A stretch of DNA of 64,000 nucleotides, from contig JACMJZ010000032.1 in NCBI GenBank assembly GCA_014380365.1, positions 230,860-294,859 on the forward strand, written 5' to 3'. Below, piece by piece: positions 50,902 to 60,440 of this stretch (position 1 is its first letter; each line of letters opens with the position of its first letter). The position numbers were made by a program, and so were the translations under genes. The stretch comes from Pyrinomonadaceae bacterium (lineage in GTDB: Bacteria > Acidobacteriota > Blastocatellia > Pyrinomonadales > Pyrinomonadaceae). The notes beneath the pieces were generated by a model. The model was not told the origin of the DNA and did not search any database. It saw nothing but the letters and a program-made list of their open reading frames with translations.

Positions 50902-53274
50902 ATGTCACAAGATAATCGCCTCCTGCCCTTGACCGCACTCGACCGCGGCATTGATCGCCCGTTGTCAGATCTGGCGCAGCCAAAACCATACGGAGTTTCA
51001 AGTATGGAACCGGCTGGCATCCGCGACTATTTCTTCGTAGTTCTGAAAAGGAAATGGCTGATTCTCAGCCTGGTGCTGGTGATTACTTCGTTGGTAACCA
51101 TCCAGTCGTTTCGTGCGCCTTCGATCTATGAGGGAAAGACAACCATCCGCATAGAGCCGAAGCCGATGAGCGTTCTGCAAACGGAGAAGGTGGTTATCAA
51201 TGCTCCAAACGATCCGGGTTTCTGGCACACCCAACTTAAACTTCTGGAGAACCCCGCACTCGCGCGCCAGGTCGCGCTAACGCTTGACCTCCAACACAAT
51301 CCCGCATTTTTTGGAGGACAGACACAGGGTGGCGTGTTTGCGTCGCTGCGGAGGATTTTCTCCAAACCGAAGCGTCCGAACGAACCAGCTACCGTCTCCC
51401 CCGGCCTTGCCGTAGTGGGCGAAAGTGAAGTGACGGGTGGTGCTTTAAGTCCGGAGGAGTTGTCCAAGCTGGAGCCTTACGAAGATGCAATCATCGCCGG
51501 CGAGCAAATCGAAGCCATCCCGAGCACTAACCTCGTCGATATCAAGTTTATCCATTCTGATCCTGTGATTGCCCAGAAGGTCGCCAACACGCTGGCGGAA
51601 GTTTTCGTGAATAATAATTTTGAGCGGGCGACCGTTGGGGTGACGAATGCCGAGGTCGTGCTCGCTAAAGAAATTGCCAGCTTGCAGACCAAGATCAAGC
51701 ATGATCAGGAGTTCCAGTTTAATTACGCCAAAGCGAAAGGCTTGCCGCTCGCGACCGCAGCTGCAGGAGACCTCGACGCCACGCGGCTGGCCACGCTCAG
51801 CGGCCAGCTGTTGGCAGCTGAGAACGAACGGAAAAACTTTCAGTCGCAACTGGAGTCCGCACGAAACGAAAAGGATCGCTTCTCAATTCCAGATGTCAAC
51901 GCTTCGGCGCGCGTTGAAAAATTAAGAGATCGTATATCGGCGCTTAAAGAAACCCGCGATGCTCTTCTCACCACGTACACACCTGAGTGGCCGGCGGTCA
52001 AGAAGATTGACGCCCAACTCCTGGGTCTGGAAGCCGAACTTGAGAAGGCCCCTACGGAGATTGTCACGTCGATACAAAGACGTTTTGAAGCAGCGGCGTC
52101 GCGAGAAAGATTGTTGCGCCAATCGTATGAACAGGCGAAAGGGACCACTACCCAAAAGACACGCGACCAGATCGATCTGATGGCCCAGACCCAGGAACTG
52201 GAAAGCAATCGCCAGCGCCTTAACACTCTGCTGCAGCGACACCGTGAGTTGCAGGTAAGCGGCGCCAACAGGTCGAATGAAGTTAGCATCGCCAACTTGA
52301 GCCGGCTGCCCAAAACTGCCATTGGGCCTCAGCGCTTTCGAAATATTTTTGTCGCCTTTCTGGTGTCACTGGTGGCGGGAATCGGGCTGGCGTTTCTCCT
52401 TGATTTCCTCGATGACACTTTGAAGTCGGTGGAAGATGTAGATCGTTATCTACACTTGCCTGCCCTGGCGTTGATCCCCTCAAACCGTGATCGGGGTCGC
52501 TTAATAGCTATTGGTGGCGGTGCATCACATCCCGCTGCTTCTGACGCTACAGCCCTCGCGATGATTACCGATGCACGCTCGCCCGCAGCCGAGTCTTACA
52601 GGCACCTGCGCACCTCGTTGCTGCTGTCCTCTGCCGGACAGCCACCGAAAACAATACTGGTTACGTCGAGTCAGCCGTCTGAAGGTAAAACAACGACGGC
52701 AATCAATACTGCGTTTATGCTGGCCCAAACCGGCGCCGAAGTCTTGATCATAGATTGCGACCTCAGACGGCCCAGGCTTCATGCACACTTCCAGGTGCCC
52801 AATACCAAGGGCCTGACTAACTGGCTTTCAGGCGAAACCAACATCGACGGCCTGATGCAAATCAATGAAACGCAAGCCAATCTGAAGTTTCTGACTTCGG
52901 GTCCGGTGCCGCCCAATCCAGCAGAGCTTCTGGGCTCAGACGAGATGCGACAACTTCTGAGTACGCTGAGCGAGCGCTTTACCCATATCGTCATAGATTC
53001 GCCACCGGCTATTTCTTTTACCGATGCGTCAATCCTGTCAACTATGGTTGATGGGGTGGTTCTGGTGGTCCACGGCGGAAAGACATCTCGAGCGGTGGCT
53101 CGACGGGCGAAACAGCAGTTGCTTGACGTGGGCGCCCACATCTTTGGCGTGGTGCTAAACAACGTCAAGGTTGAAGGCCAGGACTACTACTATTCTGGTT
53201 ACTACTCCAATTACTACAACGAAGCTGACGAAAAACCGGAAGATGTGCCAGGGGAAACAGTCGAAACGCGGTGA
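50902..53274 (+). CDS. Polysaccharide co-polymerase/tyrosine autokinase (Wzc-like BY-kinase)
   Basis: 790 residues. The N-terminal Wzz domain has a first membrane helix (WLILSLVLVITSLVTIQSF, about 51-69) and a large periplasmic coiled-coil. The second helix (NIFVAFLVSLVAGIGLAFLL, about 480-500) leads to the kinase domain: Walker A SSQPSEGKTTTAIN (about 589-602), Walker A' VLIIDCDLRRPRLH and Walker B HIVIDSPPA. The C-terminus has a Tyr cluster (DYYYSGYYSNYYNE) for autophosphorylation. These proteins control chain length and export of exopolysaccharide. Here it coexists with an ABC exporter. Confidence 0.93.
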   Translation: MSQDNRLLPLTALDRGIDRPLSDLAQPKPYGVSSMEPAGIRDYFFVVLKRKWLILSLVLVITSLVTIQSFRAPSIYEGKTTIRIEPKPMSVLQTEKVVINAPNDPGFWHTQLKLLENPALARQVALTLDLQHNPAFFGGQTQGGVFASLRRIFSKPKRPNEPATVSPGLAVVGESEVTGGALSPEELSKLEPYEDAIIAGEQIEAIPSTNLVDIKFIHSDPVIAQKVANTLAEVFVNNNFERATVGVTNAEVVLAKEIASLQTKIKHDQEFQFNYAKAKGLPLATAAAGDLDATRLATLSGQLLAAENERKNFQSQLESARNEKDRFSIPDVNASARVEKLRDRISALKETRDALLTTYTPEWPAVKKIDAQLLGLEAELEKAPTEIVTSIQRRFEAAASRERLLRQSYEQAKGTTTQKTRDQIDLMAQTQELESNRQRLNTLLQRHRELQVSGANRSNEVSIANLSRLPKTAIGPQRFRNIFVAFLVSLVAGIGLAFLLDFLDDTLKSVEDVDRYLHLPALALIPSNRDRGRLIAIGGGASHPAASDATALAMITDARSPAAESYRHLRTSLLLSSAGQPPKTILVTSSQPSEGKTTTAINTAFMLAQTGAEVLIIDCDLRRPRLHAHFQVPNTKGLTNWLSGETNIDGLMQINETQANLKFLTSGPVPPNPAELLGSDEMRQLLSTLSERFTHIVIDSPPAISFTDASILSTMVDGVVLVVHGGKTSRAVARRAKQQLLDVGAHIFGVVLNNVKVEGQDYYYSGYYSNYYNEADEKPEDVPGETVETR

Positions 53275-53434
53275 CCAAAAACTCCGCAATGCGCTGGCCA
53301 CGGATTGGTCATTGGTTGCAACCCCCTTCGGCAACATCTGAAACTTCGGCTAACCGTCAGGTTTCGCAGGCGACTGCTGCATCAGTTCGCCGTCCAGGCT
53401 CTTTCCTTAATCCCACCCACGACAGAGTTAACCA

Positions 53435-54562
53435 ATGAAGGTCCCTCTACTCGATCTGCGCGGGCAGCATCAGCCCCTGCGTTCCCAACTGCTCGAGGCC
53501 GTCGCGCGGGTGATCGATTCACAGCAATTTGTGTTGGGACGTGAAGTGGAAGCGCTGGAAAGTGAAATAGCTGAATACTCCGGAACCAAATTCGGAATAG
53601 GCTGTGCCTCCGGGTCCGATGCCTTGCTGCTTGCCTTGATGGCGCTCAATCTTTCCCCCGGTGATGAAGTAGTTACCACTCCGTTCTCATTTTTTGCGAC
53701 TGCCAGTGCTATTACGCGCCTGGGTGCGGTCCCGCGATTTGTGGATATTGATCCGCAGACTTACAACATCGACTCATCATTGATTGAAGCTGCGATCACA
53801 TTCCGCACCCGGGCGATTTTGCCCGTTCACATGTATGGGCAGTGCGCGGAGATGGATGCGATTCTCGCCGTCGGTGCGCGTCACGGGTTGCCCGTGGTGG
53901 AAGATGCGGCGCAGGCAATCGGAGCCGAGGATTCAGGACGGCGCGCCGGCTCGACGGGCCGCGTCGGTTGTTTCAGTTTTTATCCCACCAAGAACCTCGG
54001 TGGCGGAGGTGATGGCGGGATGCTCGTCACAAATGACGAGGCCCTGGCTGAACGGTTGCGGCGGCTGCGCGTGCATGGCGGCGCGACTGAATACCATCAC
54101 GACGAAGTCGGGATTAACAGCCGGCTGGATGCGATGCAAGCGGCCATATTGCGGGTCAAGCTCAAATACCTTGACGGGTGGTCGGAAGCGCGACGGCAGA
54201 AGGCTGCGTTCTACACCGAACTCTTGCGCGAAGCCGACCTGGCCATCGAGATTGTGCCGCCTTTCGTTGCGCCAGCTGGCCGCCATATTTTCCATCAGTA
54301 TGTGGTGCGCATTCCTAAACACCGGGATGCGATGATGAAACATCTGGCCCACCACGGCGTTGGCAGCAAAGTCTATTATCCCGTCCCGCTCCATCTGCAA
54401 GCGTGCTTCGCGTTTCTCGGTTATGGTACGGGCGCGTTTCCTGAAGCAGAGCGCGCCGCCCTCGAAACCGTGGCGCTGCCCTGTTTTCCTGAGATGACCG
54501 AGGACCAGCAGCGTTACGTGGTGGAAGTGTTGACGAAGTTCCAGGCGGAAGCCCGCGCGTAA
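53435..54562 (+). CDS. DegT/DnrJ/EryC1/StrS-family aminotransferase
   Basis: 375 residues. [20 protein letters not shown] starts the PLP type I fold. [36 protein letters not shown] and [16 protein letters not shown] (catalytic Lys in PTKNL) are conserved. It puts an amino group on a 4- or 3-keto NDP-sugar, probably a product of RfbB. It is 160 bp after the autokinase gene. The stop codon (TAA at 54560) lies inside a palindromic repeat. Confidence 0.92.
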   Translation: MKVPLLDLRGQHQPLRSQLLEAVARVIDSQQFVLGREVEALESEIAEYSGTKFGIGCASGSDALLLALMALNLSPGDEVVTTPFSFFATASAITRLGAVPRFVDIDPQTYNIDSSLIEAAITFRTRAILPVHMYGQCAEMDAILAVGARHGLPVVEDAAQAIGAEDSGRRAGSTGRVGCFSFYPTKNLGGGGDGGMLVTNDEALAERLRRLRVHGGATEYHHDEVGINSRLDAMQAAILRVKLKYLDGWSEARRQKAAFYTELLREADLAIEIVPPFVAPAGRHIFHQYVVRIPKHRDAMMKHLAHHGVGSKVYYPVPLHLQACFAFLGYGTGAFPEAERAALETVALPCFPEMTEDQQRYVVEVLTKFQAEARA

Positions 54563-54643
54563 CGCAAACTGTTAGTTTACGGACGGCGCGGCGGCTCCAT
54601 CTGGAGTGACAAAGATTCGACGCAAACTAACAGTTTGCGTTAC
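54559..54643. repeat. 85-bp palindromic element with 20-bp inverted arms
   Basis: GTAACGCAAACTGTTAGTTT (54559-54578) and AAACTAACAGTTTGCGTTAC (54624-54643) are perfect inverse copies bounding a 45-bp GC-rich centre. The left arm includes the stop of the aminotransferase gene. A third copy of the arm is at 58404-58423. Confidence 0.75.
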
Positions 54644-54669
54644 ACCAGCAGTTCCAACTGGAGGACCCG

Positions 54670-55065
54670 GTGAAGCGTCGTTTTCGCGCAGAGAAAGAGT
54701 TTGGCCTGATCGTCGGGGGCATTCTGCTTCTGATTAGCGGTTGGTGGCTCTATCGCGGAAAGTTCGTCGATGTTGCTTACATAGTGTTGTCGGCGGCAGT
54801 GCTCTTAATTAGTTTCGGTTTGCTGGTGCCGCGGGCGCTGGTGTATCCAAACAAGGCGTGGATGCTATTAGCCGAGGGCCTGTCTTACGTAACGACGCGG
54901 GTCATTCTTGGCGTAGTGTTTTTTCTGATAATCACGCCGATTGGAGTGACGAAGCGACTGATGGGTTGGGACCCGCTTAGCCGGCGCGCGGCGCCCGGCG
55001 TTAGTTACTGGCGAGACTACTCAGAGCGGCAACGCGACCCGCGCCATTACGAGAAGATGTATTAA
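54670..55065 (+). CDS. SxtJ-family membrane protein
   Basis: 131 residues from GTG 54670 with GGAGGA upstream. Three hydrophobic helices (LIVGGILLLISGWWLY; VAYIVLSAAVLLISFGLLVP; VTTRVILGVVFFLIITPIGV) are followed by KRLMGWDPLSRR and a basic tail. This is the SxtJ pattern, small membrane proteins found next to carbamoyltransferases in natural-product and glycan clusters. Function is unknown. It is 12 bp before the DUF5989 gene. Confidence 0.85.
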   Translation: MKRRFRAEKEFGLIVGGILLLISGWWLYRGKFVDVAYIVLSAAVLLISFGLLVPRALVYPNKAWMLLAEGLSYVTTRVILGVVFFLIITPIGVTKRLMGWDPLSRRAAPGVSYWRDYSERQRDPRHYEKMY

Positions 55066-55077
55066 AGGAGTGTTCGG

Positions 55078-55236
55078 ATGTCAAAAGCACAGGTCGTAAG
55101 CGAACTCTGGGAGTTCATGCGGACTAACAAGAAGTACTGGCTGGCGCCGATTGTAATCACGCTCGTTTTGGTCGGCGCCTTGCTGGCGTTTGCCAAGGGT
55201 TCTGCCATTGCGCCGTTCATCTATACCTTGTTCTAA
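55078..55236 (+). CDS. DUF5989 small membrane protein
   Basis: 52 residues. AAAGGAGTG precedes ATG 55078, 12 bp after the SxtJ stop. VSELWEFMRTNKKYWLAP is the amphipathic start, followed by one transmembrane helix (IVITLVLVGALLAFAKG). Together with SxtJ and a carbamoyltransferase it forms a recurring trio. It may anchor the enzyme at the membrane; that is inference from gene order. Confidence 0.85.
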   Translation: MSKAQVVSELWEFMRTNKKYWLAPIVITLVLVGALLAFAKGSAIAPFIYTLF

Positions 55237-55253
55237 ACTGGAGGACGTTTGAT

Positions 55254-57218
55254 TTGGTAACCGTCCTCGGCATCTCCGCCTTCTATCACGATTCCGCTGC
55301 CTGCCTGGTTGTCGATGGTGAGATTGTTGCCGCGGCGCAGGAAGAACGATTCACGCGCATCAAGCACGACTATAACTTTCCCCTCAACGCAGTTCGCTAT
55401 TGTCTGAGCGAAGCCAGACTCAATGCTTCAAATCTGGACTACGTTGGCTTCTACGACAAGCCATTACTTAAATTCGATCGGCTGCTCGAAACCTATCTCG
55501 ACTACGCTCCTTCCGGTTTTAGTTCGTTCCTGAAAGCGTTGCCCCTCTGGATGAGGGAAAAACTTTGGATGCCGGACTTGATCCGGACTGAGATGGGAAA
55601 GGCCGGCGGCGAAGAAGACGAACGTGCCGCGAAGAAACTGGGAAAGAAGTTTGAGTGGAAACTGCTCTTCGGCGATCACCACGAGAGCCACGCAGCCAGC
55701 GCCTTCTATCCCTCGCCGTTTGAGGAAGCTGCCATCCTGACGATCGACGGCGTGGGCGAGTGGGCGACGAGCTCGATCGGAATTGGCAAGGGTAACGAAA
55801 TCACGCTGCTGAAAGAACTGCGCTTTCCCGACAGCCTCGGTCTACTCTATAGCGCCTTCACTTACTACACCGGGTTCAAAGTGAACAGCGGCGAATACAA
55901 GGTGATGGGATTGGCGCCTTACGGCGAACCGAAATACGTTTCACTCATTAAAGACAAGCTGTTGGAGATTCGCGACGACGGCAGCCTGAAAATGAATCAC
56001 GAGTTCTTCAGTTACTCGCAGGGATTGCGAATGACTAATCGTGCCTTTGACAATCTCTTTGGTTCCGCGCCGCGCAGGCCCGAATCGCAAATCACTCAGA
56101 AAGAAATGGACCTGGCGCGCAGTATCCAGGTGATCACTGAAGAAGTGATGCTGAAGATGACGCGGTTCGCTCACAAAGAAACGGGGATGAAGAAACTTTG
56201 CCTGGCGGGCGGCGTCGCGCTTAATTGCGTGGCGAATGGTCGCGTGCTCCGTGAAGTGCCGTTTGAGGATATTTGGATCCAACCGGCGGCGGGCGATGCC
56301 GGCGGAGCGCTGGGGATAGCACTCGCAATTTGGCACCGCTACCTGGGGAAGCCGCGCGTGAGTCCTGAGAACGCCGGCACCTGGAAAGGTAGCCCCCTCT
56401 CGAGAACGCGCGTCCCGTCCGTCGATCACGCGCAAGCTGCGCGTGCCACAAAGTTACTCCCTTATGCCGACGGGATGAAGGGATCGTACCTTGGTCCCCA
56501 ACACAGCGAGGAAGAGATCGAGTCGTTCTTAAAGTCGAAGCAGGCGCCCTACAGGAAACACTCGAGAGACGAAGTGCCGCAGAAGGTTGCGGAACTTCTG
56601 GCGGCGGGAAAAATTATTGGCCTTCATCAGGGAAGAATGGAGTTTGGCCCACGAGCCCTGGGAGCGCGGAGCATCATTGGCGATCCTCGCTCGGCGGAGA
56701 TGCAGTCGGCCATGAACTTGAAGATTAAATATCGGGAGAGCTTCCGGCCGTTTGCGCCGAGCATTTTGAGAGAACGCGTGGCCGACTGGTTTGAGTTGGA
56801 CACGGATAGTCCCTACATGTTGCTCGTCGCGAATGTGGACGAGCCGCGGCGGCGTAAGATGACCGCGGAAGAGGAATCGCTTTGGGGAATAGACAAGCTG
56901 AATATTAAGCGCTCGGAAATTCCGGCGGTGACCCACGTCGATTATTCAGCGCGCATCCAGACGGTGAGACATGAGACTAATCCGCTCTACTGGGAAATCA
57001 TTGACGCTTTTGAGAAGCAGACAGGTTGCCCGATCATCGTCAACACCAGTTTCAATGTGCGCGGAGAGCCGATCGTCTGCACTCCCGAGGACAGTTATCG
57101 ATGCTTCATGAGAACTGAGATGGACTTTCTGGTGCTGGAAACGTGTGTGCTTGATAAGAAAGATCAGCCGGTGCTGGACGAAGCTGGAGACTGGAAGTCG
57201 CAATTCAAACTTGATTGA
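55254..57218 (+). CDS. Carbamoyltransferase (NodU/CmcH family)
   Basis: 654 residues from TTG 55254 with GGAGGACG upstream. The N-terminal Kae1-like domain begins LGISAFYHDSAACLVVDGEI and contains DHHESHAASAFYPS, and later EYKVMGLAPYGEP and LAGGVALNCVANGRV. The C-terminal domain has GRMEFGPRALGARSI and NTSFNVRGEPIV. It transfers a carbamoyl group from carbamoyl phosphate via carbamoyl-adenylate to a hydroxyl, likely a sugar of the polymer. Carbamoylated sugars occur in Nod factors and O-antigens. Confidence 0.94.
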   Translation: MVTVLGISAFYHDSAACLVVDGEIVAAAQEERFTRIKHDYNFPLNAVRYCLSEARLNASNLDYVGFYDKPLLKFDRLLETYLDYAPSGFSSFLKALPLWMREKLWMPDLIRTEMGKAGGEEDERAAKKLGKKFEWKLLFGDHHESHAASAFYPSPFEEAAILTIDGVGEWATSSIGIGKGNEITLLKELRFPDSLGLLYSAFTYYTGFKVNSGEYKVMGLAPYGEPKYVSLIKDKLLEIRDDGSLKMNHEFFSYSQGLRMTNRAFDNLFGSAPRRPESQITQKEMDLARSIQVITEEVMLKMTRFAHKETGMKKLCLAGGVALNCVANGRVLREVPFEDIWIQPAAGDAGGALGIALAIWHRYLGKPRVSPENAGTWKGSPLSRTRVPSVDHAQAARATKLLPYADGMKGSYLGPQHSEEEIESFLKSKQAPYRKHSRDEVPQKVAELLAAGKIIGLHQGRMEFGPRALGARSIIGDPRSAEMQSAMNLKIKYRESFRPFAPSILRERVADWFELDTDSPYMLLVANVDEPRRRKMTAEEESLWGIDKLNIKRSEIPAVTHVDYSARIQTVRHETNPLYWEIIDAFEKQTGCPIIVNTSFNVRGEPIVCTPEDSYRCFMRTEMDFLVLETCVLDKKDQPVLDEAGDWKSQFKLD

Positions 57219-57238
57219 CAATCAGGAAGCCAGGGCAG

Positions 57239-57309
57239 AGCCCGACCGTCAGGGAGGGCGTGTAGAATGCCCTGGCTACGCCCTCCCTGACGGTCGGGCT
57301 ACTGCCCCG
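57239..57309. repeat. Perfect 23-bp inverted repeat containing dispersed repeat copy C
   Basis: AGCCCGACCGTCAGGGAGGG (start of the arm 57239-57261) is the inverse of 57278-57300, separated by 16 bp. The right part (57280-57309) is copy C of the dispersed 30-bp repeat. The hairpin lies between the convergent carbamoyltransferase and GT61 genes, extends into the last codons of the latter, and probably terminates both. Confidence 0.75.
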
Positions 57310-58391
57310 ATCATTAATCTGAGATTCTTCCGGAGTTCCTCGACGTCAACATGCAGGTTCGCGACATGAGCGTCCTCCCCGGCGTTTTCCGGCTCACAGG
57401 TCTGATAGAAGTAGTTCAGATTCAGGGCTGAAGCCATCGTGAAGTAACAATTGTTTATGCGATCCGTTTTGTGACGCAACTCCAGCACGCTGGTTCCCCC
57501 CCGCATAAAAAGCATATTCGTTAAACCTGCACCGTGATTCGAAACCAGGTAACGGGAATCGGACGCCATCTTCACCTGCTGTTCGAAGGAGTGTTCCTCG
57601 GCATAGACGATCTGGAAGTCGAACTCCTGTAGAGCATGAATAACTTCTTTCTCGTTTTCCAGCCTGCGCTTTCCTGCCCGCTCGCGGCTAATGTAGATCC
57701 TGTCGGCGGAAGAGCTGTCGTGCGAGGGGTTATAAAACCCCACGAGCAGGTCACTCAACCCTCTGAGGATTTCTTCGTTGTAATGGCCGGACGGCGCTGT
57801 CTGCATCGGAACAATAAGTTTCTCGCAGGCGAGGACTTCATCGGGAGCGAGGAACTCGATGTTTCGAATGCCAAAGGGCTTCAGAGAAGGTTGGACAAAT
57901 TTCAAGGCTTTGTACTGGTGAGGCAGCAGCAAGACCATATCGCCTAGCTGGTCTTTGACGACGAATAATCTGGTGAGGGCGTCCGCGACCCAATGAAAGT
58001 AAGCTTCGCTCCAGTTGTCAGTGATCCAAAACGCCGGAGCGTCGAACCTCCTAAGACTTTTGAATATGTAGCTGTCGATGAAGAATTTCAGGATGCTTCG
58101 CTTTTTCCATAATCCCATATGCGAAGGGAAGGCGAACGACTCCGCTAAGATTCTCCCGCCTTTGAATAAAAGACCGTCAGCACTAACCCTTACGTCCCGT
58201 AGCTCTCGCACCGTGGTAGCTGGAATCACTTGTTCCAGCACGTGCCTGAATAATTCCAGGTCACCCTGATCGAAGTTGACAGGTAACTTTCGCCTCGAAA
58301 TAATCTCCGGGCTCAGGACCGTCTCTTCGACCGACCGGGAGGCTTTAAGTTTCATCATTTCGACCATTATGAGATGCGTGTCTCTATGCAT
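57276..58391 (-). CDS. Glycosyltransferase family 61 (DUF563)
   Basis: 371 residues from ATG 58391. APAFWITDNWSEAYFHWVAD is the family signature start. LLLPHQYKALKFVQPSLKPF and SADRIYISRERAGKRRLENE follow, and VSNHGAGLTNMLFMRGGTSV is the conserved C-terminal motif. GT61 enzymes are GT-B transferases of diverse sugars. The final ten residues (GAVARPSGRA) are encoded by a dispersed repeat that supplies the stop. Confidence 0.9.
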   Translation of the reverse strand: MHRDTHLIMVEMMKLKASRSVEETVLSPEIISRRKLPVNFDQGDLELFRHVLEQVIPATTVRELRDVRVSADGLLFKGGRILAESFAFPSHMGLWKKRSILKFFIDSYIFKSLRRFDAPAFWITDNWSEAYFHWVADALTRLFVVKDQLGDMVLLLPHQYKALKFVQPSLKPFGIRNIEFLAPDEVLACEKLIVPMQTAPSGHYNEEILRGLSDLLVGFYNPSHDSSSADRIYISRERAGKRRLENEKEVIHALQEFDFQIVYAEEHSFEQQVKMASDSRYLVSNHGAGLTNMLFMRGGTSVLELRHKTDRINNCYFTMASALNLNYFYQTCEPENAGEDAHVANLHVDVEELRKNLRLMIGAVARPSGRA

Positions 58392-58403
58392 CAAGGCGCG
58401 CGC

Positions 58404-58423
58404 AAACTAACAGTTTGCGTTAC
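58404..58423. repeat. Single copy of the 54559 element arm
   Basis: AAACTAACAGTTTGCGTTAC is identical to 54624-54643 and lies just upstream of the GT61 start, without its inverse partner. Confidence 0.7.
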
Positions 58424-58597
58424 AAGAACCAAACCAGAGTACAAACGCACAGGTGCTTAATTTACTAAGAAAGGCGTTTCTGTCACAATGCTCACCCGCT
58501 CTGCTTTAGACTAAACGAGTCAAGGATGGAAGAGTTTTCGGCGACCGTTACTGCCGCCGCACCTGTTGAATTCTGCGCAGACATGAGCGGGTTTTGA

Positions 58598-59584
58598 GTG
58601 AAGGTGATTAAGTTGGAGCCGGAATTATCAGTAATCATCGTGAATTGGAATGGTGGCGAGCTGTTGCGTCAGTGTCTGCGCAGCCTCGCACAGTATCCAC
58701 CCTCGCTCGCTTATGAAGTTATCGTAGTAGACAACGGCTCGACCGACGAAAGCCTCAAGTGGCTTGAATCCCCCGAGCCGGGGGCCTTGTTTGGCGAGAC
58801 TCCTTTTCGGATTATTAAGAACGCTGACAATCACGGTTTCGCCAAGGCAAACAATCAGGCAATCGCGGCCAGCGATTCTCCGATGGTTTTTTTGCTCAAC
58901 TCCGACGCGGATGTGACGGCTGGCGCAATTGACACGTTGATTGCGACACTGCGCTCGGAGCCGCGTATAGGCGCCGTGGGCCCGCGTCTGCTCAACACCG
59001 ACGGGACGTTGCAGCACAGCGTGTGGCGCAATCCGCCGACCGTGCGAGAGATACTTCTGAACGGGTTGGGAGTTTGGCGTTTACTGCCGAAATACGTGAG
59101 AGGCGAGCTATTGCTTGGTGGTCATTGGGACCATGACCGTAAGCGCGAGGTCCCCATGCTTTTCGGCGCGGCAGTCCTGGCGAGGCGCGCGATGATCGAC
59201 GAGGTCGGGGCTCTGGATGAACGTTTTCACATGTACAGCGAAGACATTGAGTGGTGTCTGCGCATTGTGCGCGGTGGTTGGAGCTTGATGTTTGATCCCG
59301 CAGCTGTGGTCCGACACCATGGCGGCCAAAGCGCGCTCAAGCGGTGGACGTCCTCGGAAAAACGGCGCTTGCAGTTGGATACCTACTTTCAGTTTCAGCA
59401 GTATGCGTTGCCACGTAGGCAGGTGATCGCAAACCAGCTGGCAAACTATCTGGTCGCCTGCGGTCAGAAAGCGTGGCGGCTTTTGCGTGGCAGCCCAACG
59501 GCCGACATCCAGGTGGTGCTTGATGCCCATCGCGACCACCTCAAGCGCGCGCTGAGCAAAGAAGCCGCGACGCTTCGCCGGTGA
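58598..59584 (+). CDS. Glycosyltransferase family 2
   Basis: 328 residues from GTG 58598. ELSVIIVNWNGGELLRQCL begins the GT-A domain, VIVVDNGSTDESLKWL is the nucleotide loop, and FLLNSDADVTAGAI carries the metal site. FGAAVLARRAMIDEVGALDE and MYSEDIEWCLRIVRGGW are typical of rhamnosyltransferase-like members. The C-terminus is basic and helical. It starts a rightward group of four genes. Confidence 0.9.
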   Translation: MKVIKLEPELSVIIVNWNGGELLRQCLRSLAQYPPSLAYEVIVVDNGSTDESLKWLESPEPGALFGETPFRIIKNADNHGFAKANNQAIAASDSPMVFLLNSDADVTAGAIDTLIATLRSEPRIGAVGPRLLNTDGTLQHSVWRNPPTVREILLNGLGVWRLLPKYVRGELLLGGHWDHDRKREVPMLFGAAVLARRAMIDEVGALDERFHMYSEDIEWCLRIVRGGWSLMFDPAAVVRHHGGQSALKRWTSSEKRRLQLDTYFQFQQYALPRRQVIANQLANYLVACGQKAWRLLRGSPTADIQVVLDAHRDHLKRALSKEAATLRR

Positions 59585-59603
59585 TCAATCGCTAATCGCG
59601 AAT

Positions 59604-60440
59604 TTGTCGAGCCGATCTAGGCTGGCGAAGGTCTTGTTCCGATTCACTGGAGTTAAGATTTTAATGTTTTCATGGTGTCGCGCGCAGATTGAAGAGCACG
59701 GGATACGCGTGGCCGCGCCACTTATTGGCCGGGTCGCGCGTTCTCGGGCTCGGGTTCAGCTCGCAAATCGCTTTTTCCCCGCGACGGTGGAATGTCCATG
59801 TTGCGGATGGACCGGGCGCCAGTTCTTTGACTACATCGAGGTTGGTTACACTGTACCGAACGCCTCATGCCCACAGTGCGACAGCCACTCGCGTCACCGC
59901 GCTTTCTATCTCTGGTTGCGGAACACTTATCAACTCAAAACACGCCAGGGTACAGCATTGATGTTTGCGCCAGAGCGAGCTTTAGAGTCGTTATGGGAAG
60001 AAGCCGACAAGCTAAGATTGATTCGCATTGATATTGCGCCGGCCCGCGGTGTCGACTTGCTGGCGAATGCCGAGAGCTTGCCGATAGCTGATGAATCGAT
60101 GGACTTAATCTGGTGTCACCATGTGTTGGAGCACGTCGAGCGTGACCATGAAGCCATTCATGAGTTGTCTAGAGTGCTGCGCCGAGGGGGAGGCGAACTA
60201 ATCGTCTCGGTGCCGATGGAACTCGGTACACTTACGCGAGAGTATGGATTTGCCAACCCCCACGAGTCGGGACACTGGAGAATGTACGGCGACGACTTTG
60301 CCGACCTTCTTGCCAGTAAGGGCCTGACCGTGGAGACGCTCACGCATGAATTGTCGCCAGAGGATTGCCGCCGGTATGGCATCGTGCCGGAGCGGTTTTA
60401 CATCTGCCGGAAGAACGGTCGAGCCGTCGGTGGCAAATGA
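59604..60440 (+). CDS. SAM-dependent methyltransferase with zinc-ribbon-like segment
   Basis: 278 residues from TTG 59604; an ATG at 59663 is possible. The cysteine pairs in VECPCCGWTG and NASCPQCDSHSRHRAFYLW look like a zinc ribbon. The class I methyltransferase core follows (IDIAPARGVDLLANAESLPI, LIWCHHVLEHVERDHEAIHE, RVLRRGGGELIVSVPM). Similar proteins occur in glycan clusters. The stop overlaps the next start (ATGA). Confidence 0.82.
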   Translation: MSSRSRLAKVLFRFTGVKILMFSWCRAQIEEHGIRVAAPLIGRVARSRARVQLANRFFPATVECPCCGWTGRQFFDYIEVGYTVPNASCPQCDSHSRHRAFYLWLRNTYQLKTRQGTALMFAPERALESLWEEADKLRLIRIDIAPARGVDLLANAESLPIADESMDLIWCHHVLEHVERDHEAIHELSRVLRRGGGELIVSVPMELGTLTREYGFANPHESGHWRMYGDDFADLLASKGLTVETLTHELSPEDCRRYGIVPERFYICRKNGRAVGGK

